Part shown: piece by piece, positions 9,404-18,089 of the stretch | Layout of the letters: every line of letters starts with the position of its first letter | Position numbering within the stretch: the first letter of the stretch is position 1 | From: Stieleria sedimenti | GTDB lineage: Bacteria > Planctomycetota > Planctomycetia > Pirellulales > Pirellulaceae | Reading direction: 5' to 3' | NCBI RefSeq assembly: GCF_025060895.1 | Contig: NZ_JANZKV010000089.1 | Span: forward strand, 1 to 41,517 | Length of the DNA stretch: 41,517 bases | Program-made: the position numbers and the translations under genes | Notes under the pieces: model-generated | Told to the model about the DNA's origin: nothing | Database searches by the model: none | Seen by the model: the letters and a program-made list of their open reading frames with translations, nothing else

Positions 9404-10810
9404 ATGTGCACCCAGGCAAACCGAGGATTACTCGACGAAATCGAGTCACCCTCCCGCACACGGGAGGGTGATCGGTTAGACGCCAGTTTTGATCCCCGAC
9501 TGTGCCGAACGATCACACGTCGCACGCGGCTGACACGACGCAAGGCCCGGGGTGGCTACTTGTATGTCGCGGTGTTGTTCACCGCGTTGATCGTGGCCGG
9601 TGCGGTGGCGACCGCGCTGTCGTTGGACACCGCCCGGATCAAGACACATAGTGCTGCGACCGATCGAGAGTCCGCGATTCGATTGGCAGAGTCGGAACTG
9701 CATCGTGTCTCGATCCGGCTCTCCACCGATCCCGATTGGCGAGAGGACCTGACCAACGGGGAGACGTCGGCTTGGGTCAACTACGGCGCCATGGCCGGAG
9801 CCGCCAACGCGGCGGCTCGATTCAGCGTCCGCGACGACGATGGTGATCTTTCCGATGACGTCTTTGATGATTTCCAGGTGATCGCGCACGCGAGGTTCGG
9901 CACCGCCCAGGCCGCAGTTTCGGTGGACTTGGAAACCGGGTTCGCGCCGCTGGATTGGCTCCGCTACGGAGTGAGCACGTTTGATGATCTTGAATGCCAT
10001 GACGGCGCGACGCTCGTCAGTGAACGCCCCGTTCAGGTCTTCGACGAATGCCGGACCAATTCGATCGGCTACCTGACCACCGCAACCTTGGAATGCTCGG
10101 GCTCGATCGAGTTCCCCATACGCGGTGACATCGCCGTCAGCTCTATTGCCCCCCCGGCGTTCGACGTGGTCGCACGCTATCAGCAGACCGGAACCGAGAT
10201 CCCGTTGGACGCCCTGTCGACCTACGACGGCGTCCGGGCGATCGCGTTGTCGGTCCTCTCAGCGAACACCAATCCCTACGGCGAGACCGATCCCAACGGA
10301 ATCTATTGGATCGACGCGGAAGGACACGACATTCGAATCGTCAATGCGCGTCTCGTCGCCACGCTGGCGATCCGCAATGCCAACCGCGTCTTTTTAAACG
10401 GCGCGCTGGCTTGGGAAGCCCCCGGCGATTCGGGCGCCATCTTGGTCACCGACGCGGAGGTTCAATTCGATGCGATCGAGCCGACGTTGGATGAAACCAC
10501 GCTCGGAGCAAACTTCAATCCGCCGGCGACGCCCTATCGTGGTTTCGACGCCAACATAACATTGAGCGATCGAATTCCCACCGAGTTTCGCGGCATCATC
10601 TACACCACCGACAATCTGCTGGTCAGACCTACCGCCGACGGCGCCCCCCTGACGATCACCGGATTGATCCTCTGTCGCGACCTGAGACTCTACCACAACC
10701 TGTTCGTTCGGTCTTACGACGAAGTGCTGACCCACGTGCCGCTCGGATTCGCCGATCCCCAACCGCTGCGATTCAAATCCGGAACCTTCCGCCGCGTCGA
10801 CACCCTGTGA
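9404..10810 (+). CDS. GspK/PilX-like pseudopilin, repeat-derived N-terminus
   Basis: This is the last gene of the pseudopilin operon (468 aa). The hydrophobic segment GYLYVAVLFTALIVAGAVAT begins about 48 residues in, after a basic stretch TRRKARG. It has no Glu at +5, which matches GspK/PilX-type proteins and is unlike the three genes before it. The large C-terminal domain (about 390 residues) is rich in Asp/Ala and has no motif I can name. Codons 15-23 are read through a dispersed hairpin repeat (9446-9471). No ATG, GTG or TTG lies in frame between that hairpin and the membrane segment, so the ATG at 9404, 2 nt after the upstream stop, seems to be the real start. Confidence 0.72.
   Translation: MCTQANRGLLDEIESPSRTREGDRLDASFDPRLCRTITRRTRLTRRKARGGYLYVAVLFTALIVAGAVATALSLDTARIKTHSAATDRESAIRLAESELHRVSIRLSTDPDWREDLTNGETSAWVNYGAMAGAANAAARFSVRDDDGDLSDDVFDDFQVIAHARFGTAQAAVSVDLETGFAPLDWLRYGVSTFDDLECHDGATLVSERPVQVFDECRTNSIGYLTTATLECSGSIEFPIRGDIAVSSIAPPAFDVVARYQQTGTEIPLDALSTYDGVRAIALSVLSANTNPYGETDPNGIYWIDAEGHDIRIVNARLVATLAIRNANRVFLNGALAWEAPGDSGAILVTDAEVQFDAIEPTLDETTLGANFNPPATPYRGFDANITLSDRIPTEFRGIIYTTDNLLVRPTADGAPLTITGLILCRDLRLYHNLFVRSYDEVLTHVPLGFADPQPLRFKSGTFRRVDTL
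9446..9471. repeat. Dispersed hairpin repeat inside pseudopilin coding sequence
   Basis: TCACCCTCCCGCACACGGGA followed by GGGTGA is a 26-bp palindrome. Almost the same sequence forms the inner right part of the element at 1086-1289. Here it lies in codons 15-23 of the GspK-like gene and is translated without a stop. Confidence 0.7.
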
Positions 10811-10946
10811 GGCAACGCTGTGAAGCAATTTTCCCACGTGTTTCTTGAGGTTTTAGCGGCAGGGCGCGAGCCCTCCGGTTCTTCATCTCTGCCACAACAC
10901 CGGAGGGCTCGCGCTCTACCGCTAAAAAATGCTTCACAGCGTTGCC
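10810..10946. repeat. Nested palindromic repeat (REP-like)
   Basis: The outer arms, AGGCAACGCTGTGAAGCA at 10810-10827 and its complement ending at 10946, enclose a second inverted repeat at 10851-10926 (TTTTAGCGGCAGGGCGCGAG against the complement ending CCGCTAAAA). The inner part recurs at 11713-11785. The outer arm begins at the last base of the upstream stop codon. The strong hairpin may also stop transcription after the pseudopilin operon. Confidence 0.75.
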
Positions 10947-10960
10947 TGTGAGGGTGCCAC

Positions 10961-11034
10961 GGAAAAGGGGGCAGGTACCAAAACTGCGAAGCACCCGTTG
11001 GGCCATTTGGTTTTTGGTACCTGACCCCTTTTCC
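10961..11034. repeat. Palindromic repeat GGAAAAGGGG...CCCCTTTTCC
   Basis: GGAAAAGGGGGCAGGTACCA on the left pairs with TTGGTACCTGACCCCTTTTC on the right, around an inner segment of about 30 bp. It is a different sequence family from its two neighbours. It sits between the pseudopilin operon and the convergent DinB-like gene. Confidence 0.7.
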
Positions 11035-11075
11035 ACTCGACAAACGCAACCCTAAATTCAAATTTGGACAGACCA

Positions 11076-11642
11076 CTAGCGAACCGGATCCAGCCCGAGG
11101 GCTCGTCGCACCAGGCCGATCTGGCCGGCGTGGATGTGTTCGTGAAGCGGGCAAAACAGAATCGCGCCCAACTTGATCGGATAGGCGGCGTAGGGCATGT
11201 CGATCGGCTCGAGCAACACATCCGGCGAAACCGACTCCAAAACGTGCAGCCCTGATTCATAGACCCGGCCGAGACGCTCCAACAGTGCCTCGGCACTCGG
11301 TTGGCCCTCCGGATCCGACTTGGGTGTCGACCCGCGTCCGTACGCTTTGCGGAATCGCCCCGGAATCAAATCGAGGTCTTCGCTCTGCCGGCCACGGATC
11401 CGAAACATCAACAAACCATATTGGCTGACCGTCAGATGCCCGACTTGCCACGCGATGTTGGTCGGCAAGCCAGCGGGAATCGTCAGCCACTGGTCGTGCG
11501 GCGTCGCTTCGAGCAACTCGAGCGTGTAGTGACGTGCAAAGCGAATCTGCTCGATCGCTCCGGTCAGCATTTCGCGGGCGGATTCGGGCGACGGCAGTGA
11601 AACGCTCGACGCCGACGTGGATTGGTTTTCGGATTGGCTCAT
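11076..11642 (-). CDS. DinB-like four-helix bundle protein
   Basis: This 188-residue protein resembles the DinB/YfiT superfamily of four-helix proteins that bind a metal through three histidines. Candidate ligands are H69 in the segment NIAWQVGHL and the C-terminal cluster HEHIHAGQ at about 167-174, which is the usual place for the last two. Family members include thiol transferases and stress proteins, but most have no known reaction. The start is ATG at 11642. It is a single gene convergent to the pseudopilin operon and flanked by REP-like palindromes on both sides. Confidence 0.8.
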   Translation of the reverse strand: MSQSENQSTSASSVSLPSPESAREMLTGAIEQIRFARHYTLELLEATPHDQWLTIPAGLPTNIAWQVGHLTVSQYGLLMFRIRGRQSEDLDLIPGRFRKAYGRGSTPKSDPEGQPSAEALLERLGRVYESGLHVLESVSPDVLLEPIDMPYAAYPIKLGAILFCPLHEHIHAGQIGLVRRALGLDPVR

Positions 11643-11712
11643 GCGGCGATCATAACAATTTACATGACCGCTTGGTCGACCCCTTTCTCTCCGGGGTCGC
11701 TGGGAAGGATTC

Positions 11713-11785
11713 TTAGCGGCAGGGCGCGAGCCCTCCGGTGAATTGGAAATGATGAGGAACCGGAGGGCTCGCGCCCTGCCGCTAA
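11713..11785. repeat. REP-like palindrome, second copy of TTTTAGCGGCAGG family
   Basis: TTAGCGGCAGGGCGCGAGCC continues to CTCCGGT and pairs with ACCGGAGGGCTCGCGCCCTG followed by CCGCTAA, around an 18-nt loop. It is nearly identical to the inner part of the element at 10810-10946 but better matched. Confidence 0.8.
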
Positions 11786-11855
11786 AATTGGTGAAACACG
11801 GGGAGCAAATACTTCACCGCGTTACATTTCAGGACAGCGGAACACGCCCAGCGCT

Positions 11856-12356
11856 TCAACCCGCCTTTTTCTCCCCACGGGGTTTGCGGGCCGGTTTGGC
11901 AACCAAGCGGATTTCAGGCATCAACACCCGGCCGCCGTGAAACGTGCGACGCCCGTCGATCGTGTGGTCGAACACGAACACACCGGCCGCCGCCCCCGCA
12001 CGCGGCGAGACCCGCAGGATCGCCGGATGCCCGCAATGCGTGCAACGGACCCGCAAGCCGTGTGCGTCAAGCATCTCTTGGATCGACCGGGCCAGTTCGC
12101 GATTCGCTTCAATGCTCCCCAACGTCCGTCCGCTCATCTGCGCCAGTTGGGCCTGGATGGCGAGGCGGATCTCTCGTTGCAGACGATTCATTTCCCGCTT
12201 CAGGTCGGCCAGCATCGCCGATGCGACGGCCGCTTCGGCACCACCCTTTAGAGGTGATTCGTCGCCACCCTTGTAGGCGTTTTCCGCCCCCTGCTCCTCG
12301 TGGGGCGGCGACGGAATCGGGGGATCGGCTTTCGGTGGTCTTTGCGGTGCGTTCAT
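11856..12356 (-). CDS. Uncharacterised small protein with CxxC motif
   Basis: I do not recognise the family. The 166-residue product starts with a Pro-rich, probably disordered segment. A helical stretch with heptad-like Leu/Ile spacing (about residues 45-100) follows, then a compact C-terminal part with CTHCGHP, which could hold half a zinc site, and a basic tail ending in Lys/Arg. I chose the ATG at 12356; a TTG at 12368 is in frame. No signal peptide or membrane segment is seen. A perfect 10-bp-arm palindrome lies 12 nt upstream of the start, so the gene may be regulated there. Confidence 0.65.
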   Translation of the reverse strand: MNAPQRPPKADPPIPSPPHEEQGAENAYKGGDESPLKGGAEAAVASAMLADLKREMNRLQREIRLAIQAQLAQMSGRTLGSIEANRELARSIQEMLDAHGLRVRCTHCGHPAILRVSPRAGAAAGVFVFDHTIDGRRTFHGGRVLMPEIRLVAKPARKPRGEKKAG

Positions 12357-12367
12357 TTCAGTGGACA

Positions 12368-12390
12368 ATCATATACAAACTGTATATGAT
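12368..12390. promoter_or_regulatory. AT-rich perfect palindrome, possible operator
   Basis: ATCATATACA-AAC-TGTATATGAT is a perfect inverted repeat with 10-bp arms in a GC-rich background. It lies 12 nt upstream of the minus-strand gene at 12356 and 156 bp upstream of the plus-strand cluster A, in the only divergent promoter space between them. Its size and symmetry fit a site for a dimeric repressor. No regulator gene is adjacent. Confidence 0.45.
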
Positions 12391-12545
12391 GTCGAGTCGA
12401 ATCGCCAAAACCGGTACACGACGCCCCCGCCGGCGAGCATTCGCGTGGCATCGTTCAGGTCAACATGGAAACGGCTCCTAAGATTTACTACTGTCGCCTG
12501 ATCCCCAGTCCTTTGTCCTTTTTCATCGCAGACCCCTCCTGATCC

Positions 12546-14597
12546 ATGTCGGTTAATCAGCAAACCGTTGAAGAAACCAAGGCGCAGATTCGCGGCTTGG
12601 TGAACGAGATCGCGGCGCTCGCCAAGAGCGGCGCGACCGCCGAGGAGTTTTACCCGGAACTTCTCGGCCGGATCATCACGGCCCTGGCCGCCGCCGGCGG
12701 TGCGATCTGGCTGCTCGACGACGACAAACAGCTCAAGCTGCAGTATCAGATCAACGCCGAACCGTCGATTTTGGCCGGCGACACCGATGATGCGGTGCGT
12801 CACTCGCGGCTGATCAGCCGCGCCGCCAACGCCGGCCAATCGGTACTCGTTCCGCCCTACAGCGGCACGACCGATGGCGACGCCGAGGGTAACCCGACAC
12901 GTTACTTGTTGGTGCTCGGTGCGCTCGCGCACGACGGTCACAAAGACGGATTGATCGAAGTCTTTCAGCGGCCGGACACGGCGCCGGAAACCCAGCGAGG
13001 TTACTTGCGTTTTCTCGAGCAGATGTGCTCTCTGGCGGCGGAATGGCTGCGCAGCCAAAAGCTGCAAACGCTCGGCGATCGCCAAACGCTCTGGCAACAA
13101 GCCGATGCCTTCGCGCGGGCGGCCCACGAATCGTTGGACTTGAAAGAAACAGCCTACGTGGTCGCCAACGAAGGGCGGCGGTTGATCGGCTGCGACCGCG
13201 TCAGTGTGGCGATTAAGAAAGGCGGCAAATGCAAAGTCGAGGCGATCAGCGGTCAGGACACGATCGAAAATCGGTCCAACATCGTTGCCGCCCTGAACAA
13301 GCTGGCCACGCGCGTCTGCGCCGCCGGCGAGCCGCTCTATCACGACGGGGCGACCGAAGACCTGCCGCCCCAGATCGAAGAAGCACTGGAAGATTACGTC
13401 GACCAGTCCTACGGCCGAAACATCGCGGTGCTGCCGCTGCGTGAACCGCAGCGCAAGCTCGGCGCGGAGGAAGACAGCGGTGCCGCCGGCGAAATCGATC
13501 GCGACGACGCACACCGCGGCGAAGTCATCGGCGCGTTGATCGTCGAGCAGATCGAAACCGACATTCCTGAACAGATTTTCCGGCAACGATGCGACTTGGT
13601 GTATGAACACGGGACGCGGGCGATCGCGAATTCCCAGTCGCACAGCAACTTGTTTCTGATGCCGATTTGGCGAGCGCTCGGACGGGCGACGTGGATCTTG
13701 CGTGCCCGAACGCTGCCCAAAACCATCGGCATCGCCGCGTTGGTCCTGGCCGTGATTCTCGGTCTGACCTTCATCCAGAAGGATTTTAATCTTTCCGCCG
13801 AAGGCAACTTGGAACCCACCGTTCGTCGACAGGTGTTCGCGGCGATCGACGGCGAAGTCATCGACGTCTTGGTTCAACGCAACAGCAAGGTCACCAAGGG
13901 GCAAGAGTTGGTTCGGCTCCGCAACCCCGAAATCGCCATCCAGTTGGAAGAACTCGAAGGCCAGCTGCGCAGCACGTTGGCAGAACTGAGGAAGGTCAAG
14001 GGCCAGCAATTCGGTCAACTCGAACCCGCCGACCGAACGGCACTGCAGGGCCAGGAGTTCGAGCTGGAAACCAAACTCACCTCGTTGCAACAGAAGCTAA
14101 AACTGCAACGCGAGCGGGAATCGCAATTGACCATCCGCGCCCCGATCGACGGCGTCGTGACCACCTGGGATGTGGAGGAAACACTTCGCAGTCGACCGAT
14201 CATGACCGGCCAGGTGTTGCTGGAAATCGCCGATCTGACACAGCCTTATTCGCTGAAGCTGGAGTTGCCGGAAAAACGCGAGGGGCACCTGGACGCCTAC
14301 GTGATGGAAACCAAAGAAACCGAGTCGCTCAGAGTGACCTACATTTTGGCGACCGATCCGACCATGGATCCGCTCGACGCCACCTTGCCGATGGACAGCA
14401 TCTCGCCCCGCGCCGAGGCGCATGAGGAGCACGGCGCGGTCATCGAGATGGAAGCGTTACCAGATCAAGAACCCTTGAGAGCACTGAAACCCAGCCCGGG
14501 AGCCTCGGTGATCGCCAAAATTCATTGCGGTCGAGCCTCCAGCGGGTTCGTCTTTTTCCACGAGATCTGGGAATGGCTTTGCAAGTTCTTCTTCTGA
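12546..14597 (+). CDS. Tandem GAF, membrane helix and HlyD-type adaptor fusion (cluster A)
   Basis: This 683-residue fusion has two parts. Residues about 35-370 look like two GAF-type domains, with segments such as GGAIWLLDDDKQLKLQY and CDRVSVAIKKGGKC. A single membrane helix lies near 393-411 (IGIAALVLAVILGLTF). The rest is a membrane-fusion (HlyD-like) arm: a lipoyl half-motif AAIDGEVIDVLVQRNSKVTKG, a Gln/Glu/Leu coiled coil near 475-525, the returning half RAPIDGVVTTWDVEE, and a beta-barrel-like region. It ends in an aromatic tail WEWLCKFFF. The expected topology is GAF domains inside and the adaptor arm outside. GAF domains bind small molecules, so it may sense a signal and control the pump or protease; this is inference. 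The start is ATG at 12546 with no clear ribosome binding site. Confidence 0.82.
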   Translation: MSVNQQTVEETKAQIRGLVNEIAALAKSGATAEEFYPELLGRIITALAAAGGAIWLLDDDKQLKLQYQINAEPSILAGDTDDAVRHSRLISRAANAGQSVLVPPYSGTTDGDAEGNPTRYLLVLGALAHDGHKDGLIEVFQRPDTAPETQRGYLRFLEQMCSLAAEWLRSQKLQTLGDRQTLWQQADAFARAAHESLDLKETAYVVANEGRRLIGCDRVSVAIKKGGKCKVEAISGQDTIENRSNIVAALNKLATRVCAAGEPLYHDGATEDLPPQIEEALEDYVDQSYGRNIAVLPLREPQRKLGAEEDSGAAGEIDRDDAHRGEVIGALIVEQIETDIPEQIFRQRCDLVYEHGTRAIANSQSHSNLFLMPIWRALGRATWILRARTLPKTIGIAALVLAVILGLTFIQKDFNLSAEGNLEPTVRRQVFAAIDGEVIDVLVQRNSKVTKGQELVRLRNPEIAIQLEELEGQLRSTLAELRKVKGQQFGQLEPADRTALQGQEFELETKLTSLQQKLKLQRERESQLTIRAPIDGVVTTWDVEETLRSRPIMTGQVLLEIADLTQPYSLKLELPEKREGHLDAYVMETKETESLRVTYILATDPTMDPLDATLPMDSISPRAEAHEEHGAVIEMEALPDQEPLRALKPSPGASVIAKIHCGRASSGFVFFHEIWEWLCKFFF

Positions 14598-14647
14598 TCC
14601 CACGACTCATCATCTGTTCGACGACTCAATCACAGATCACCGATTTC

Positions 14648-15595
14648 ATGTTCAAACGAAACGCATTTTTTCTCGGCACCCTGCTCGGCGGCGTGATGGC
14701 CATTGCCTTGCAAGTCACACCGACGTGGGCACAGTCCGCAATCGACAGCGACGCAGGCATCTTGGTGGAAAACTGCATGGTGCGGTTCATCAACAAGACC
14801 AAGGTCCCGTCGGAGACGCAGGGCAAGCTGACACAGTTGCCGGTCGAGGAGGGGATGTCGATCAAGAAAGGCGATGTCATCGCGATCGTCGACGACAAGC
14901 AAGCCCGGCTGGCGCTTGAGCTGAAGCAGGCCGAAGAACTGGTCGCCAAACTGAACGCGCAAAACGACGTCAACAAACGTGACGCCGTTCAAAGCGAAGT
15001 GATCGCTCGCCAGGAAGCAGCGGCCTATCGCGACTTGTACGCCAAGGGTGCCGCACCCCAATTCGAAATGTTGAAAAAGCAAGCCGAAGCGGACCGTGCG
15101 ATTCTACGCATCGAATTGGCGGATCTGAACGAAAACACCGCAATGGCCGAATACGTCGCCAAACAGGTCGGGACGCAACTGGCCCAGTCGGACATCGAGA
15201 TGCGAACCATCCGCGCCGAATTCGATGCCTTTGTCGAAAACCGATTCGCGCAACTGGGCGAATGGGTCCAGCCGGGAAGCCCGATCGTGGAACTGGTGCA
15301 AATGGACTTTGTACGCGTCGAAGGATTTATCGACGCGTTTCGTTACGCCGGCCAAATTCAAAAAGGTGCGGACGTCAAAGTCGAAATCACCGTCGGCGGA
15401 ACGAGCACCAATCCCATCACGAAGACCTTCGTGGGGAAAATCGATTACGTCAGCATGGAATTGGACCTGAACAAGCGACACCGCATCTGGGTCAAGGTTC
15501 CCAACGAACGCGACGGCGACGATTGGCTGATCAAACCCGGCATGCGGGCGACGATGCAGATCGCACCGCCCACGGCAGCAGCCGGGTTGTTTTAG
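14648..15595 (+). CDS. Periplasmic HlyD-family adaptor (cluster A)
   Basis: This 315-residue protein has a signal peptide (MFKRNAFFLGTLLGGVMAIA, cleavage near TWAQS). It then has a lipoyl half-domain (SETQGKLTQLPVEEGMSIKK), a helical hairpin of Ala/Glu/Lys-rich coiled coil (about 95-185), the second lipoyl half with ENRFAQLGEWVQPGSPIVEL, and a beta-barrel region ending in IKPGMRATMQI. This order is that of periplasmic adaptors of RND/ABC pumps. It has no membrane anchor beyond the signal. I prefer the ATG at 14648; the frame stays open upstream but would remove the normal signal. It lies between the GAF-HlyD and M50-HlyD genes and probably assembles with them. Confidence 0.82.
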   Translation: MFKRNAFFLGTLLGGVMAIALQVTPTWAQSAIDSDAGILVENCMVRFINKTKVPSETQGKLTQLPVEEGMSIKKGDVIAIVDDKQARLALELKQAEELVAKLNAQNDVNKRDAVQSEVIARQEAAAYRDLYAKGAAPQFEMLKKQAEADRAILRIELADLNENTAMAEYVAKQVGTQLAQSDIEMRTIRAEFDAFVENRFAQLGEWVQPGSPIVELVQMDFVRVEGFIDAFRYAGQIQKGADVKVEITVGGTSTNPITKTFVGKIDYVSMELDLNKRHRIWVKVPNERDGDDWLIKPGMRATMQIAPPTAAAGLF

Positions 15596-15638
15596 GTTTC
15601 AAGTTTCAAGTTTCAAGTTTCAAGTTTGAGATTTGAGA
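15596..15638. repeat. Heptamer tandem repeat (GTTTCAA)n
   Basis: About four copies of GTTTCAA followed by two degenerate copies (GTTTGAGATTTGAGAA) begin directly after the HlyD stop codon. They end about 50 bp before the M50 gene start. The reverse complement of this array occurs upstream of the cluster B M50 gene at 36178-36314. Confidence 0.85.
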
Positions 15639-15687
15639 ATTCAATTCCTGATTCGTCTTTCCCCTGTTGGGTTCCTTGTCGAAATAG

Positions 15688-17931
15688 ATGGCCACACTTG
15701 CCGAATCTCTCGTCAGCAGTTCGTCGCGCCCGCTCACGGTGCGCAAACGTCCTGATTTGACGTCCAGTCGACATCGCTATCAGGGGACGGGCTATTGGGT
15801 CCTGAAGGAACCCGTCGGGCTGCAGTACTTTCGTTTTCATGACGAAGAGTTCTTCATCCTGAACATGCTCGACGGACACGTCAGTCTGCAGCAGATCAAG
15901 GACGGATTCGAACAGCGATTTGCCCCGCAAAAAATCACCTTCGGTGACCTGCAACAATTCATCGGCATGTTGCACCGCAGCGGCTTGGTGATCAGCAACT
16001 CGCCGGGCCAGGGCAAAGCGCTTCGCCATCGCGGGCGGAAGAAAAAGAACAAAGAGATGATGGGCAAGATGGCCAACGTCTTTGCCCTGCGGTTTCGCGG
16101 CTTCGACCCCGAACGCATCTTGAATGCGATCCTGCCGTGGTTCGGTTGGATGTTCACCGTTCCGGCACTGCTGTTCTTCATCGGATTGTTCGTGGCCGCG
16201 TCGTTGATGCTGGCGACGCAATACGAAACGGTCTACGCGCGGCTGCCGACGTTCCAGCAATTCTTTGCGGCCGATCGTTGGTTGATCCTGGCCGCGACGA
16301 TGGCGATCGTCAAAGTGTTGCACGAATTCGGGCACGGGCTGAGCTGTAAAAAGTTCGGCGGGGAGTGTCACGAGATCGGCTTCATGTTGCTGGTCTTCAC
16401 GCCCTGCCTGTACTGCAACGTTTCCGATTCATGGATGCTGCCGAACAAATGGAAGCGTGTTTGGATCGGCGCCGGCGGGATCTATGTCGAAATGATCTTG
16501 GCCTCGATCGCCGCCTTCGTGTGGTTTTTGACCGAGTCGGGGACGACACTCAACGACCTGTGCTTGAACATGATGTTCTTGAATGTCGTCAGCACCATCT
16601 TGGTCAACGGGAACCCGCTGCTGCGGTTCGACGGGTACTACATCCTGATGGACATGCTGGAGATCCCCAACCTCCGTCAAAAAAGCACCGAAGTCCTGAA
16701 ACGTTGGTTTCAAAAGACTTGCTTGGGATTGGAACTGCAAGACGACCCGTTCTTGCCGACACGGGGACGCGTTTATTTTGCACTCTTTACCATCGCCAGT
16801 GTGATCTATCGCTGGGTCGTGGTGTTCTCCATCTGTTGGTTCGTGATCAAGGTGCTCGAACCCTACGGCTTGGAAGTGATCGGCCGGATGGTCGCGGTGA
16901 TCGGTTTTTCGGGACTGATTGCTCAGCCCGTGATTCAAACATGGAAGTTCTGTCGAACTCCTGGGAGACTTTCGAAAGTGAAACGTTTTAATGTGATGAT
17001 CACACTGTCGGTCGTCTCGGTGATCATCGCCGCGGTGTGTTTCATCAAGCTTCCGCACCACGTGGATTGCGCCTTTGAAATTCGACCGACCGAAGCCGGA
17101 CGGGTCTACGCGGGCAGCGTCGGGCAAATCGTCGACACCGTGGATCCCGGTCAATTCGTCGAGGCCGGCGAGACGATTGCGGTACTGAAGAACCCAGACC
17201 TTGAAATGCGAATGAAGGACCTCGAAATCGAAGAGGCCGTGGCCACGGTTCAACTGCAAAAGCTGGCCGACCGCGTCTTCTCCGATCGATCCCTCGCCGC
17301 ACAACTCGAGACACAGCAAGAAATCCTGGACTCGATCACCGAACTGAAGAAAAAAACCCAAGTCGAAATGGACAGGCTGACGATCACCGCGCCGATTTCC
17401 GGCGTGGTCATCCCGCCCCCGCGCCGTCCCGAACGAGACAGCAACGACGGCCAGCTGCCGTCCTGGTCGGGGTCTCCCTTGGAATTACAGAACCGTGGCG
17501 CGATGCTGACTTCGGACGACTTGCTTTGCGAAATCGGCAACGCAGATGACTTCGAAGCGATCTTGGCGATCGACCAAGGCGACGTCCAATTGGTGCGCGA
17601 AGGCCAAGCAGTCGAGATGAAGCTCGATTCGCGGCGGCTGGAAACCTTCTCCGGAACGATCAGCGAAAAGTCGCGTGAACCGTTGCGGATGACGTCGACG
17701 TCGATGTCCAGCCAAACCGGCAGCGACCTGCAGACCGAGATCGATCCCGCCACCGGACAGGTCAAACCGCGTAGCGTGACCTACCAAGCCCGCGTGCCCT
17801 TGGAAATCCTCGATTCCGATCTGCCGCTACGACCCGGATATCGCGGCAGCGCCAAGATCCACGTCGACAAGAAATCACTCGGGCAACGACTTTGGAGAGT
17901 GATCGCCAAAACCTTCAACTTTGAGTTTTAA
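15688..17931 (+). CDS. PqqD-like / M50 site-2 protease / HlyD fusion (cluster A)
   Basis: This 747-residue membrane protein combines three parts. Residues 30-100 resemble a PqqD-type winged helix, with the segment FHDEEFFILNMLDGHVSL. A polytopic M50 (site-2 protease) core follows: HEFGH at 212-216 with the metal-binding His and Glu, and the partner motif NGNPLLRFDGYYILMD at 307-322 supplying the third ligand Asp. About six hydrophobic helices run from 150 to 455. The C-terminal 300 residues form an HlyD-like arm: lipoyl half GRVYAGSVGQIVDTVDPGQF, a short coiled coil, then TITAPISGVV. The arrangement recalls YydH-type proteases and HlyD-M50 proteins. Both catalytic motifs are intact. It probably cleaves or helps export a membrane-bound substrate; the substrate is unknown. 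Confidence 0.86.
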   Translation: MATLAESLVSSSSRPLTVRKRPDLTSSRHRYQGTGYWVLKEPVGLQYFRFHDEEFFILNMLDGHVSLQQIKDGFEQRFAPQKITFGDLQQFIGMLHRSGLVISNSPGQGKALRHRGRKKKNKEMMGKMANVFALRFRGFDPERILNAILPWFGWMFTVPALLFFIGLFVAASLMLATQYETVYARLPTFQQFFAADRWLILAATMAIVKVLHEFGHGLSCKKFGGECHEIGFMLLVFTPCLYCNVSDSWMLPNKWKRVWIGAGGIYVEMILASIAAFVWFLTESGTTLNDLCLNMMFLNVVSTILVNGNPLLRFDGYYILMDMLEIPNLRQKSTEVLKRWFQKTCLGLELQDDPFLPTRGRVYFALFTIASVIYRWVVVFSICWFVIKVLEPYGLEVIGRMVAVIGFSGLIAQPVIQTWKFCRTPGRLSKVKRFNVMITLSVVSVIIAAVCFIKLPHHVDCAFEIRPTEAGRVYAGSVGQIVDTVDPGQFVEAGETIAVLKNPDLEMRMKDLEIEEAVATVQLQKLADRVFSDRSLAAQLETQQEILDSITELKKKTQVEMDRLTITAPISGVVIPPPRRPERDSNDGQLPSWSGSPLELQNRGAMLTSDDLLCEIGNADDFEAILAIDQGDVQLVREGQAVEMKLDSRRLETFSGTISEKSREPLRMTSTSMSSQTGSDLQTEIDPATGQVKPRSVTYQARVPLEILDSDLPLRPGYRGSAKIHVDKKSLGQRLWRVIAKTFNFEF

Positions 17932-18075
17932 AGCGATGATGCAATCTGTCTTGCCCGTTTGCTCTCATTTCCCTATTTACACTCTCGAATTTCCTAGTCG
18001 ACGCACTTTGCCTCTAGTTAACTCATTGCATCAAGCATGAACTGAATTTCCCCTGTGGATCGGTTTTCGTTGTCG

Positions 18076-18089
18076 CTAACGGCCGTTAG
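18076..18089. promoter_or_regulatory. Perfect 14-bp palindrome upstream of DUF3467 gene
   Basis: CTAACGGCCGTTAG is perfectly self-complementary and lies 128 bp before the DUF3467 start, in the 286-bp gap after cluster A. It could be an operator, but a chance origin is possible for a site of this length. The rest of the gap (17932-18217) shows only a weak 34-codon open frame at 17936-18040. Confidence 0.3.

Noticed and set aside
12369-14090. 573-codon minus-strand open frame opposite the GAF-HlyD gene
   Set aside because: It is a shadow of the plus-strand coding sequence: it lacks any domain, while the plus strand shows clear GAF/HlyD features.
15688-17931. YydFGHIJ-like peptide maturation locus
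   Set aside because: The M50 protein recalls YydH, but no radical-SAM enzyme, ABC transporter or clear precursor peptide is adjacent.
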